This document shows positions 1-10,399 of a stretch of 64,000 bases of DNA, one piece after another; the stretch's first letter is position 1; the number at the start of each line of letters is the position of its first letter. Location: contig NZ_QXDC01000004.1 in the NCBI RefSeq assembly GCF_003550065.1, forward strand, positions 682,001 to 746,000. The letters are read 5' to 3'. Below the pieces are notes generated by a model. It searched no databases. It was not told the origin of the DNA and saw nothing but the letters and a program-made list of their open reading frames with translations. The stretch is from Hephaestia caeni (GTDB lineage: Bacteria; Pseudomonadota; Alphaproteobacteria; Sphingomonadales; Sphingomonadaceae). Made by a program: the position numbers and the translations under genes.

Positions 1-1043
1 CGCGCCAGATCCCGCGCGGAGGACAGCGATTGCGGGCGGCCGACCACCTCGAACGCGATGCCGGGAAACGCCTCGGTCATCCGCTTTTCGATCAAGCCGA
101 TCGCCAGATGGGTCACATCGATCCCTATCCACCGCCGCCCCAGTTTCTGCGCGGCATGAACGGCGGTGCCGCAGCCGCAGAACGGATCGAGCACCACATC
201 GCCCTCGCTGGACGACGCCGAGATGATCCGTTCGAGCAGCGCAAGGGGCTTTTGCGTGGGATAGCCAAGGCGTTCCCTTGAGGACGAAGAGATGATGGGA
301 ATCCGCCACACGTCCGAAATCGCCTTGCCGCCCTCGATGATATCATCGACCCGGCGCATCTTGCTCTTGGATTTGCCTTTGCCGCCCGGCATCCAAATCC
401 ACTCGACGCCGTCATCGTCGGTATGGATTTTCTGTTTTCGGCTGCGTTCGAGATCGTCGCGTGTCCACGCCGTCTTGGGCATATGAAATGTCTGCCCTTT
501 GCCTTTGGCATAGAACAGGATCACGTCGTGTTTGCGGTTGTAGAAGCTGGGCAAGTCCATCAGCCTGAACGAATAATCCCAGATGATCTCGTTTCTGTAG
601 GCTTTGGCTCCGAACACCCCGTCGAGCAGCAACTTCAGATAGTGGCTCGCGGTCGGATCGCAGTGCAGGTAGAGCGACCCCGTCGGCTTCAGCACGCGGT
701 GGAGTTCGATCAACCGCACCGCCATCATGGCGAGATACGCCATCATGTCGTTGTCGCCCAGAAACTCGCGCATCGCGCGCAGCAGCGTGAACGCGCCGGT
801 GTTCCCGCTGTGCATCACCTCGTCGAAGGCGCGTTCGGCGCGGTCGTTCCAGTGCCAGGTGTCCTCGAACGCCTCGATCTGCGATTCGGATTGCCGGCCC
901 TCGGGCGATTTGAACAGGATGTTGTAATTGGCGTTCGAATTGAACGGCGGGTCGAGATAGATCAGGTCGACGCTCGCGTCGGGCACATGCGCGCGCAGCA
1001 CGTCGAGATTGTCGCCGTAGAACAGATGATTTGTCGGTTGCAT
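1..1043 (-). CDS. Site-specific DNA methyltransferase, beta class (N4/N6), 3' end outside window
   Basis: The protein should transfer a methyl group from S-adenosylmethionine to an exocyclic amino group of adenine or cytosine. The ATG is at 1043-1041 and about 347 residues are visible before the window ends. The catalytic motif IV is DPPF at residues 31-34, in the context IYLDPPFNSNANYN. The SAM-binding motif I, DPFCGCGT, follows at about residues 286-293 with a recognition region between them. This order (IV, target recognition, I) defines the beta class of the PF01555 family. Upstream, uvrA is divergent with about 200 bp between the starts. No restriction nuclease is visible, because the downstream side lies outside the window, so an orphan or cell-cycle methylase cannot be told from a restriction-modification partner. 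Confidence 0.9.
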   Translation of the reverse strand, partial: MQPTNHLFYGDNLDVLRAHVPDASVDLIYLDPPFNSNANYNILFKSPEGRQSESQIEAFEDTWHWNDRAERAFDEVMHSGNTGAFTLLRAMREFLGDNDMMAYLAMMAVRLIELHRVLKPTGSLYLHCDPTASHYLKLLLDGVFGAKAYRNEIIWDYSFRLMDLPSFYNRKHDVILFYAKGKGQTFHMPKTAWTRDDLERSRKQKIHTDDDGVEWIWMPGGKGKSKSKMRRVDDIIEGGKAISDVWRIPIISSSSRERLGYPTQKPLALLERIISASSSEGDVVLDPFCGCGTAVHAAQKLGRRWIGIDVTHLAIGLIEKRMTEAFPGIAFEVVGRPQSLSSARDLA

Positions 1044-1220
1044 CGCCGGTCCCCCCGGCGGCGCATCCTCGGGCGACGGCGGTGCGAAAGCCCGCAGCGA
1101 TGACGCAGCTTCGGAGGCGTCGCCACTTTCCGGGCGGGAGACCGCTCCATATCGGATACGATCGCCGCCTGCTGGCACGCCGGCCGCCGCCTTCCTATCT
1201 CCCCTCTAGCCTCCAGCAAA

Positions 1221-1235
1221 GAACAGAAGTAGAAC
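1221..1235 (+). promoter_or_regulatory. LexA (SOS) box upstream of uvrA
   Basis: The sequence GAAC-AGAAGTA-GAAC reads as GTTC-N7-GTTC on the other strand. That is the direct-repeat LexA operator described in alphaproteobacteria. It ends 7 bp before the uvrA ATG, so bound LexA would cover the start region. uvrA is a classic SOS gene, which makes this match functionally sensible. Confidence 0.75.
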
Positions 1236-1242
1236 CCGCTTC

Positions 1243-4251
<3,009 letters not shown>

Positions 4252-4271
4252 AGTATATATTGGGTGAACAT

Positions 4272-5021
4272 TTATCTCCCAAGGCTTGTTAAGTTTTCCG
4301 CCAAAAAGCCTTCTCCCTTGCCCGTTATATGCCAAAGTTCGCCGTTCTTATGGATATAGCGTTCGTCGTCCAACTTTTTCAAAGCATGTGTAATCGAACT
4401 GGGAGTTCGTTTTACGAGTCGCCCGAGATCGCGGCGGTTTATTCCGCCCGGATTACCATCAATGATATAAAGTGTTTCGATATAAGCGGGTAGATTTTCT
4501 GTCACAACTTGAATTCCATCGATTACTTCTACAATCGGCTTCTTAGCTCTCACCAATGAATTAATAATATCATCCAGTTTATTAGCAGGAAGATCGCTAA
4601 ATAGGTCAAGCAATTCCGCCATAACCCAAGAACTGGAATTAACGACGAGAAAGGCATCGCGTTTTCTTGGGCTAACTTCTTTTACATGAACCGCTCCCCG
4701 CTTCGAGCGGACATCATATATCAGCGCAGCCAATATCGACGGAACGAGCTTCGTGACTGTTTCGCTCTGATCGCCAGACTTCTTGACCTGTTCAACCGCC
4801 TGACCAAAGTTCTTGATCTCTTTTGGCAAACTCCCGGTCACGCGCAACAGCAGGGCCCTCATCGCGTGCTCCGCAAAAAGTCCGCTCGTGACTAGGCAAC
4901 TAGAATAGTCCGCAGCGTGCAAATTTTGGACGGCGGAAGAGTAGGTGCCTTCAAGATCACGAGCGAGATTTTCTGGCATTCCCGCTGCGAGAGCCTCGGC
5001 CATCTCTCTACTGCGACTCAC
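4272..5021 (-). CDS. HEPN-like plus winged-helix protein, last gene of a three-gene AT-rich operon
   Basis: This 249-residue protein is not a named family I recognise. Residues about 22-145 are all-helical and carry RSKRGAVH (R105 to H112), the Rx4-6H pattern of HEPN ribonuclease domains. The following WVMAELLDLF matches what often trails that motif. Residues about 183-243 (GGINRRDLGRLVKRTPSSITHALKKL, shown here in parts: GGINRRDLGR, TPSSITHALKKL, then WHITGKGEGFL) look like a winged helix. The start is GTG at 5021-5019, overlapping the TGA of the upstream gene by 4 bp, which suggests translational coupling; an ATG six codons in is an alternative. Base composition is clearly lower in GC than its neighbours, so transfer is likely. 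A toxin or abortive-infection RNase is inferred, not shown. Confidence 0.75.
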   Translation of the reverse strand: MSRSREMAEALAAGMPENLARDLEGTYSSAVQNLHAADYSSCLVTSGLFAEHAMRALLLRVTGSLPKEIKNFGQAVEQVKKSGDQSETVTKLVPSILAALIYDVRSKRGAVHVKEVSPRKRDAFLVVNSSSWVMAELLDLFSDLPANKLDDIINSLVRAKKPIVEVIDGIQVVTENLPAYIETLYIIDGNPGGINRRDLGRLVKRTPSSITHALKKLDDERYIHKNGELWHITGKGEGFLAENLTSLGR

Positions 5022-5398
5022 TTACCACTTCCTAAATGAGACTTAACTTTCGCCAAATTTGCAGCGATCACTCTGTAGCCACTTCCCATCTTCCGAATGA
5101 AATTGTCTGCCTCCAAGGCGCGCAGCGTAGGCCTGAGTGACCCCCCCTTCATTCCAAGGGGGGCCTCCATGTCCTTCGGAGCAAGAGGCTGGACGGTGTA
5201 ATCGTCGATCACATAGGGCCAACCCTCATTAGCTGTCAGATAGACAAGAACTTTGACTTTATTGCTTAACGAAGCAGCTTCTGGAGTCATGACAATAGAT
5301 TTTTCATCCGAGTCATAGCGGACATAAGATCGAACAATGTCCTCAATCAAATCTTCACTGACTGAAAAAACGGAGCCTTTTAGATCCTTTAGAGCCAT
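5018..5398 (-). CDS. Unrecognised winged-helix-like protein, middle gene of AT-rich operon
   Basis: I do not recognise this 126-residue protein. The N-terminal third (SVSEDLIEDIVRSYV) is probably helical. Residues about 47-112 fit a winged helix: a helix (NKVKVLVYLTANEGWPYV), a second with PKDMEAPLGM, a recognition helix KGGSLRPTLRALE, and a wing ending GSGYRV. It has no signal peptide or membrane segment. It lies 11 bp downstream of the first gene and overlaps the next by 4 bp (GTGA), so the three products are probably made together. It could bind DNA or serve as an adaptor or antitoxin for the HEPN-like protein; the sequence does not decide. Confidence 0.75.
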   Translation of the reverse strand: MALKDLKGSVFSVSEDLIEDIVRSYVRYDSDEKSIVMTPEAASLSNKVKVLVYLTANEGWPYVIDDYTVQPLAPKDMEAPLGMKGGSLRPTLRALEADNFIRKMGSGYRVIAANLAKVKSHLGSGK

Positions 5399-5409
5399 GA
5401 CTCGATCTC

Positions 5410-5871
5410 CTAACCTTTTTTAGATAGCGCCTGACCTGTCTTAGTTACGTAAAATCTATTCTTGTTACCGCGCATCGGTGCCAAAAATCCCTTTTGTACG
5501 GCTTTGGCAAAATCCCTGTGAAAATTTCCCGGCATAGAGAGGCGCGCATCTTGGTACCGATCGCTGACATCCTCCCGAGAAATGCTCTCGACCTCGTCCT
5601 CGCTCATTACCCAGTCAGCGATGACCGCAATGGTTTCGGGACTTGTTTTAGGCTCCGCGGTAGAAAGAGCTTCGCTTAAGGAAATTTGTGCGCCCATTCT
5701 CGGCTGCTCGATTTTAGCGCCAGCAGAGACGTCATCCACGCTAGCGACCTCGTCTGCGGACATCGCAGCTACGCGCATGATTGCAACGGCCTGCTTCATG
5801 CTAATATACTTCTCGAAGCTCAGCCCATCACCAGCCAAACTGAGCTTGACCGACCCCATTTCACCGCTCAT
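5410..5871 (-). CDS. Unrecognised protein with C-terminal winged-helix-like domain, first gene of AT-rich operon
   Basis: This 153-residue protein is unrecognised. The N-terminus (VKLSLAGDGLSFEKYISMKQAVAIMRV) looks like a small beta-beta-helix module (strand, SGDG-like turn, strand, helix). Residues 35-75 are low-complexity and probably disordered. Residues about 76-148 resemble a winged helix ending in NRFYVTKTGQAL. A strong ribosome-binding site, GGAGGT at 5881-5876, lies 4 nt before the ATG, and a TTGACT hexamer lies about 55 bp upstream. It leads the operon and has the same low GC as the other two genes. All three proteins seem to have one winged-helix-type domain, which argues for a joint role on nucleic acid. 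Confidence 0.75.
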   Translation of the reverse strand: MSGEMGSVKLSLAGDGLSFEKYISMKQAVAIMRVAAMSADEVASVDDVSAGAKIEQPRMGAQISLSEALSTAEPKTSPETIAVIADWVMSEDEVESISREDVSDRYQDARLSMPGNFHRDFAKAVQKGFLAPMRGNKNRFYVTKTGQALSKKG

Positions 5872-5899
5872 TCTTACCTCCGCATTATACCGTTGCCGC

Positions 5900-5929
5900 C
5901 ATGTAGGTATAAACCTTGTACGGAGTCAA
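5900..5929 (-). promoter_or_regulatory. Candidate promoter of the three-gene operon
   Basis: On the minus strand TTGACT (5929-5924) matches a -35 box well, with TACATG (5905-5900) 18 bp further as a poor -10. A perfect TATAAT occurs at 5888-5883, but it would place the transcript start inside the Shine-Dalgarno sequence, so it is less likely to be used. The -10 assignment is weak. Confidence 0.3.
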
Positions 5930-6199
5930 GCATGGCTTTACTCATTGGAACGCCCAGCCCTGGCGGGCATCTGCCTCATTCCATCCGAAAACCACGGTGA
6001 ACGATTCCTTTTCGCCGACGAGTTGCATTCTTTTTTGCGTAGCTATGCCCGTTCAAATTCGATCTATGCCTTGTCCTGCGTCAGCAAGACGCGCGGCTGT
6101 CATGGCGACGTAGGTGTTTGGAACGGTATTTTCCTCCTGTATTAGACTGATATAGAAGAATAATATAAGGCACCATAAAATACTCTGACGTATACGGTT
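5930..6199. other. AT-rich spacer with no supported gene
   Basis: This 270-bp stretch belongs to the low-GC island. Only very short open frames occur, for example 28 codons on the minus strand beginning MQLVGEKESF near 6038, and none has a convincing ribosome-binding site. The run at about 6140-6180 is very A/T rich. It could be the remnant of a mobile segment, but no transposase or integrase piece is readable. Confidence 0.4.
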
Positions 6200-6328
6200 A
6201 TGACTTTTTTATTGCTGATGCAGGACAAGAAGCGGACTCAGTTTGAATGGATTGCGGAGCGAGCCGCAGGACTGCTTCCAAAGCCCCTCAAGGACGGCAC
6301 ACCGTTTGTCCTCGGAGCTGCGACTTAA
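6200..6328 (+). CDS. Possible 42-residue small protein or gene fragment in the island
   Basis: The frame reads MTFLLLMQDKKRTQ, then FEWIAERAAGLLPKPLKDG and ends FVLGAAT. The sequence looks protein-like (an amphipathic stretch WIAERAAGLLPKPL) but no family is recognised. The start could instead be the ATG at 6218. No clear Shine-Dalgarno sequence precedes either. It may be the tail of a decayed gene at the right edge of the low-GC island. Confidence 0.25.
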   Translation: MTFLLLMQDKKRTQFEWIAERAAGLLPKPLKDGTPFVLGAAT

Positions 6329-6364
6329 CGATATTGTTATTTCTGGCGGGAAGCAGTTGGCCAA

Positions 6365-6457
6365 CGCGGGAGTAAATCCCGCGTCGTCGGTCGGCGCTGG
6401 CAGCGCCGCCGGCCGGCCCGCGCTAGTCGCTCGCGATTAGCGTTCCCGCTAATCGCG
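6365..6457. repeat. Cluster of short perfect hairpins
   Basis: At least three inverted repeats stand in a row. CGCGGGA/TCCCGCG (6365-6383) has a 5-nt loop and GGCGCT/AGCGCC (6393-6407) has a 3-nt loop. CGCGATTAGCG/CGCTAATCGCG (6432-6457) is an 11-bp perfect stem with a TTCC loop. They separate the low-GC island from the GC-rich gene at 6542. There is no T-run, so this is not a simple terminator. It may be a boundary or recombination site, or a folded leader. Confidence 0.55.
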
Positions 6458-6468
6458 TCGCCGCGCGG

Positions 6469-6498
6469 GCTGTCCTACAAGCCCCGTTTCGGTATATA
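6469..6498 (+). promoter_or_regulatory. Candidate promoter region before the 6542 gene
   Basis: CTGTCC (6470-6475) and TATATA (6493-6498) are separated by 17 bp and lie about 44 bp before the start at 6542. The -35 element sits inside a 14-nt word, GCTGTCCTACAAGC (6469-6482), that recurs once more in the window in inverted orientation at 16500-16513. The -10 is good and the -35 is poor. Confidence 0.3.
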
Positions 6499-6541
6499 TG
6501 GCCGGTCGTCTTTTGTTCTCATCTGGGAAAGGACGACCCGC

Positions 6542-7873
6542 ATGAACGCCATCACCGAGACCACCGCCGCACCGCAATTGCCCGCCCCCCGCGCCCAGCG
6601 GCACGATGGCTGGACGCCCGATCGGCAGCGCGCCTTTCTCGAAAACGTGGCCGAGGGGTACAGCGCCGAACAGGCCTGCCGCATCGTCGGCATGGCGCCG
6701 TCCTCGGCCTATGCGCTGCGCCGGCGCGCCGCCGGCGCCGCCTTCGCGATCGGCTGGCGCGCCGCCAATCTGCTCGCGCGCGACAAGGTCGCCGATACGC
6801 TGCTCGCCCGCGCGATCGACGGCCAGGTCGATACCTATACCCGCGCCGACGGCACCGAGGTCACGCGCCACCGCTATGATAACCGCCTCGCCTCGACCAT
6901 GCTCGCCCGGCTCGATCGCTTCGCCGATGCCGCCGCCGGTGAGGCGACGCATCACGCCGCGCGGCTCGTCGCCGCCGAGTTCGACAGTTTCCTCGATCTG
7001 ATCGATCGCGATCAGGGCCCGGCGCGCACCGGCATGTTCCTCGCCACGCGCATCGCCGGAGAGGAGGCCGATCCCGATCTCGGCGCCGTCGTCGCGCTCG
7101 CCCGCGCCGATCGCTGGCTGCGCACCGGGCGCGGCACCGCCGCCGAGGTCGATACAAGCGATCTCGATCCCGATGCCCGCGCGGCATGGACCGCCGAGCA
7201 ATGGACTCGCGCCGAAGCCGCCGGGCTGATCGCCTTCGCCGCCCCGGCTGATGCCGCGCCACACGCTCCACTTTCTCCACTTCACCCCGAAGCGATGCGT
7301 GAACCCGAGCCCGATTCGCCGGTCTGGTGGTGCCCCTATGCCGACGATTGGCGCACCCGCTTCGCCCCGCCCGCCGGTTTCGACGGCGATCAGGCCGGCC
7401 GCTTCGGGGACGAAGGCTACAGCCGCACGCTGACGCTCGACGAGCACCATCTGGTCGAAACCGCCGCCGCGATCGAGCATGTCGAGCTGTGCGCGGAACA
7501 CGCCCCCGAGCGGACCGCCTGGTTCGCCGCACTCGCGGCCCAGACCGGCCCCGACGCCCCCGATGCCTCCGCACCCGATGTCGCTGACGCGCCCGAGGCG
7601 CCCGCCCCCGACTCAGCCGATCACGCCGCCGCCGACCAACCGGCCACCGCCCCGCAACAGGATCAACCCGACTCCATCAACCCGGCGGATAACCTCAGGA
7701 CTGATCGAGATTCTGGCCACGTTGAGCCGAAAATGGTGGTTTCTCGCGACCCGAAGCGCAGTGCACGCGCGGTTCATCAGCACCGCAAGCGCGGAAAACC
7801 GCCCGTTGCAGGTCAATCCGAGGGCCGACCGACATTCAGTTCACGTCGAGTCGAACATGGTGGTTTCTCGTGA
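6542..7873 (+). CDS. Conserved hypothetical protein with N-terminal helix-turn-helix
   Basis: The 443-residue product starts MNAITETTAA after a GGGAAAGGA ribosome-binding site. Residues about 24-62 (WTPDRQRAFLENVAEGYSA, then QACRIVGMAPSSAYALRRR) form a clear helix-turn-helix like that of phage terminase small subunits. The middle is rich in Ala and Arg. Residues about 340-385 are a Pro/Ala/Asp-rich linker. The last ~50 residues (about 393-443) come from a tandem DNA repeat and are basic and unlike the rest, so the ancestral stop was probably earlier. I believe similar HTH proteins occur in sphingomonads, but no function is known to me; a DNA-binding regulator is the simplest reading. Confidence 0.75.
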   Translation: MNAITETTAAPQLPAPRAQRHDGWTPDRQRAFLENVAEGYSAEQACRIVGMAPSSAYALRRRAAGAAFAIGWRAANLLARDKVADTLLARAIDGQVDTYTRADGTEVTRHRYDNRLASTMLARLDRFADAAAGEATHHAARLVAAEFDSFLDLIDRDQGPARTGMFLATRIAGEEADPDLGAVVALARADRWLRTGRGTAAEVDTSDLDPDARAAWTAEQWTRAEAAGLIAFAAPADAAPHAPLSPLHPEAMREPEPDSPVWWCPYADDWRTRFAPPAGFDGDQAGRFGDEGYSRTLTLDEHHLVETAAAIEHVELCAEHAPERTAWFAALAAQTGPDAPDASAPDVADAPEAPAPDSADHAAADQPATAPQQDQPDSINPADNLRTDRDSGHVEPKMVVSRDPKRSARAVHQHRKRGKPPVAGQSEGRPTFSSRRVEHGGFS

Positions 7874-7927
7874 CCCGGAGCGCAGCGTCCTAAAGGATCG
7901 TGAGCACTGGAAGCACGGGAAACCGCC
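7718..7927 (+). repeat. Two direct copies of an 86-bp repeat at the 3' end of the HTH gene
   Basis: Copy 1 (7718-7803) and copy 2 (7842-7927) are the same length. They match at 38 of the first 43 positions, around the shared core ATGGTGGTTTCTCG, and end in the same AAACCGCC. The downstream halves are more diverged. Copy 1 and part of copy 2 are read as the C-terminus of the upstream gene. This looks like a mobile or amplified repeat unit rather than coding sequence. Confidence 0.7.
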
Positions 7928-7964
7928 ATTTGCGCAGCCAACATGGGCGGAATGCCGGCCGGTC

Positions 7965-8282
7965 CTAATCCTCGGCGGCGATCGTCACGCGCAGCCCGTC
8001 GAGCGCCTCGCTGAACGCGATCTGGCATGACAGCCGCGAGTCGGCGTCGCGGTCGGACGAGGAATCGAGCAGATCGTTCTCGTCCTCGCTCATCGGCGGC
8101 AGTTTGGCCGCAAATTCCGGGTCGACATGGACGTGGCACGTGGCGCACGAACAGCAGCCGCCGCACAGCGCGAGCACTTCGTCGATGCCGTTGTCGCGGA
8201 TCACTTCCATCACCGAAAGGCCCGCCTCACCCGAGACCACGCGTTCTTCCCCTTCGCGGGTGACGACGATAAGCTTGGGCAT
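7965..8282 (-). CDS. 2Fe-2S ferredoxin, adrenodoxin type
   Basis: This is a 105-residue soluble electron carrier. The cluster ligands follow the adrenodoxin/ISC ferredoxin spacing: C40, C46 and C49 ([10 protein letters not shown]) and C86 (LSCQI). Extra cysteines at 43 and 44 are seen next to the ligands. Such ferredoxins serve Fe-S assembly or cytochrome P450 systems; no P450 or reductase is adjacent, so the partner is unknown. It is convergent with the upstream HTH gene and divergent from the glycosylase gene at 8349. Confidence 0.93.
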   Translation of the reverse strand: MPKLIVVTREGEERVVSGEAGLSVMEVIRDNGIDEVLALCGGCCSCATCHVHVDPEFAAKLPPMSEDENDLLDSSSDRDADSRLSCQIAFSEALDGLRVTIAAED

Positions 8283-8348
8283 GCAATCCTCCTGGCGGGT
8301 GAGCCGTCGCCATGCCGCCCCCGCGCGGCGAGATCAAGGGATCGACCG

Positions 8349-8966
8349 ATGGGCCTGACCGCCGACCAGCTCCGCGCCGGGATCGATGCGCTCGCCGCGG
8401 GCGAACCCGGTTTCGCCGCCGCGCTCGCCCGCGCCGGCTATCCCGAGCCCCGGATTCGGGAACGCGGCTATGCCACGTTGCTGCGCACGATCGTCGGCCA
8501 GCAGGTCAGCGTCGCCGCCGCCGCGTCGATCTGGCGCAAGCTGGAGGAACAGGTCGGCGATCTCACCGATCCCGCCGCCATCGCCGCCGCCGCCGACGAA
8601 GCGCTCCGCGCCGCCGGTCTCTCCCGCCAGAAAGCAGGCTATGCCCGCAGTCTCGCCGACGAAGTGATCAGCGGCCGGCTCGATCTTGAGCATCTTCCCG
8701 GCGACGACGAGGATGCGATCAAGGCGCTCACCCGGATCAAGGGCATCGGCCGCTGGTCCGCCGAAATCTACCTGCTGTTCGCGGAAGGGCGCCCCGATGT
8801 CTGGCCCGCGGGCGATCTCGCGGTCCAGATCGAGATCGGCCGCATCCTCGGCCATCCCGAACGCCCCAGCGAAAAGGCGCTGCGCACGCTCGCCGAAGGA
8901 TGGCGCCCGCATCGCGGCGCGGCGGCGATCATGGCGTGGCACCATTACAAGATCGAGGTCATCTGA
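8349..8966 (+). CDS. DNA-3-methyladenine glycosylase II (AlkA-like, HhH-GPD)
   Basis: This base-excision repair enzyme removes alkylated bases from DNA. The 205-residue protein carries the helix-hairpin-helix [10 protein letters not shown] (131-140) followed by the GPD segment with catalytic Asp156 in PAGDLAVQ. The conserved TIVGQQVSV (about 47-55) is the family's first signature. I chose the ATG at 8349 because the N-terminus [12 protein letters not shown] fits the family; in-frame upstream codons overlap the ferredoxin gene. The next gene, mntH, starts 5 bp after its stop, so they are probably co-transcribed. The short length is typical of the bacterial form lacking the AlkA N-terminal domain. 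Confidence 0.93.
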   Translation: MGLTADQLRAGIDALAAGEPGFAAALARAGYPEPRIRERGYATLLRTIVGQQVSVAAAASIWRKLEEQVGDLTDPAAIAAAADEALRAAGLSRQKAGYARSLADEVISGRLDLEHLPGDDEDAIKALTRIKGIGRWSAEIYLLFAEGRPDVWPAGDLAVQIEIGRILGHPERPSEKALRTLAEGWRPHRGAAAIMAWHHYKIEVI

Positions 8967-8971
8967 TCGCC

Positions 8972-10309
8972 ATGCCGCCGCCGTCGGCCTCGCTAGCGGA
9001 AGACGCCGCACCGCGCGCCAGCCGCTATCCCTCGCTCGAGGAAAGCCACCACACGATTCCGGTGCCCAAAGGCGGCGGCATCTGGCGGCGGTTGTTCGCC
9101 TTTGCCGGGCCGGGCTATCTGGTCGCGGTCGGCTATATGGATCCGGGCAATTGGGCGACCGACATCGCCGGCGGTTCCGCCTTCGGCTATGCGTTGCTCT
9201 CGGTCATCCTGCTGTCGAGCCTGATGGCGATGGTGCTGCAAGCGCTGTCGACCAAGCTCGGCATCGTCGCCGGGCTCGATCTGGCGCAGGCGTGCCGTGC
9301 TCGCTATTCGCGCCGCACCACGATCGGGCTGTGGGTGCTGTGCGAGATCGCGATCATCGCGATGGATTTGGCCGAAGTGCTCGGCACCGCGATCGCGCTG
9401 CAATTGCTGTTCGGGCTGCCGCTGCTTGCCGGCGTCGCGATCACCACCTTCGACGTGATGCTCATCCTTGCGCTGCAACGCTTCGGATTCCGCAAGATCG
9501 AAGCGGTGATCGCCACGCTGCTCATCGTCGTGGCGGGCAGTTTCGCCTACGAATTGTGGCTCGCCAGGCCCGATATGGCCGCGGTCGCCGGCGGGCTCGT
9601 CCCCACCACGCAGATCGTCACCGATCCGGTGATGCTCTATCTGGCGATCGGTATCCTCGGCGCCACGGTGATGCCGCACAATCTCTATCTCCATTCCGCC
9701 GTCGTCCAGACCCGCGCCGTGGCGCCGGACGCGGTGTCGAAGCGCCAGGCGCTGCGCCTCGCCACGCTCGATTCGAGCGTGGCGCTGACGCTGGCCCTGT
9801 TCATCAACGCCGCGATTCTGATCCTTGCCGCTGCGACCTTCCACGTCGCCGGGCGCCACGATGTCGCCGATATCGATCAGGCCTATCACCTGCTCAGCCC
9901 GATGCTGGGGGCCAGCGCGGCCAGCGTGGTGTTCGCCGTCGCCTTGCTCGCCTCGGGGCAGAATTCGACGATCACCGGCACGCTCGCGGGGCAGATCGTC
10001 GCCGAAGGTTTCCTCGATCTCCGCCTCCCCTTCTGGGCGCGGCGGATGGCGACCCGGCTGCTCGCGATCATCCCCGCCGTCGCGATGATCTGGATTGCGG
10101 GCGAAGGCTCGGCTACCGAATTGCTGGTGATGAGCCAGGTGGTGCTCAGCCTCCAGCTTCCCTTTGCGATCGTCCCGCTCGTCACCTTCACCGGCGATCG
10201 CAAGTTGATGGGCGAATTCGTCAATCCGCGCTGGCTGGCGGCGCTCGCCTGGGCGATCGCGCTGGTCATCATCGGGCTCAACCTGACGCTGGTGATCGGC
10301 TTTTTCTGA
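8972..10309 (+). CDS. mntH: Nramp-family divalent metal transporter MntH
   Basis: This is a proton-coupled importer of Mn2+ (and Fe2+) in the inner membrane. The 445-residue protein has about 11 hydrophobic segments. The metal-site motif of helix 1 is DPGN (57-60) in [14 protein letters not shown], and the helix 6 motif is MPHN (234-237) in [12 protein letters not shown]. The ATG at 8972 comes 5 bp after the glycosylase stop. No MntR or Fur box was identified in the short spacer, so regulation would come from upstream. Confidence 0.96.
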   Translation: MPPPSASLAEDAAPRASRYPSLEESHHTIPVPKGGGIWRRLFAFAGPGYLVAVGYMDPGNWATDIAGGSAFGYALLSVILLSSLMAMVLQALSTKLGIVAGLDLAQACRARYSRRTTIGLWVLCEIAIIAMDLAEVLGTAIALQLLFGLPLLAGVAITTFDVMLILALQRFGFRKIEAVIATLLIVVAGSFAYELWLARPDMAAVAGGLVPTTQIVTDPVMLYLAIGILGATVMPHNLYLHSAVVQTRAVAPDAVSKRQALRLATLDSSVALTLALFINAAILILAAATFHVAGRHDVADIDQAYHLLSPMLGASAASVVFAVALLASGQNSTITGTLAGQIVAEGFLDLRLPFWARRMATRLLAIIPAVAMIWIAGEGSATELLVMSQVVLSLQLPFAIVPLVTFTGDRKLMGEFVNPRWLAALAWAIALVIIGLNLTLVIGFF

Positions 10310-10399
10310 CGCGCGCGCCTGGGCGATGGCCATCGGTGTCATCGCCCGCTATGCGCAAACCGCCGCCGCCACCCGCGCGGCACGAACCGGGAGATGATG

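Noticed and set aside
5883-5888. A perfect TATAAT as -10 box of the three-gene operon
   Set aside because: The start point would fall within the Shine-Dalgarno sequence GGAGGT, and no -35 is present at the right distance.
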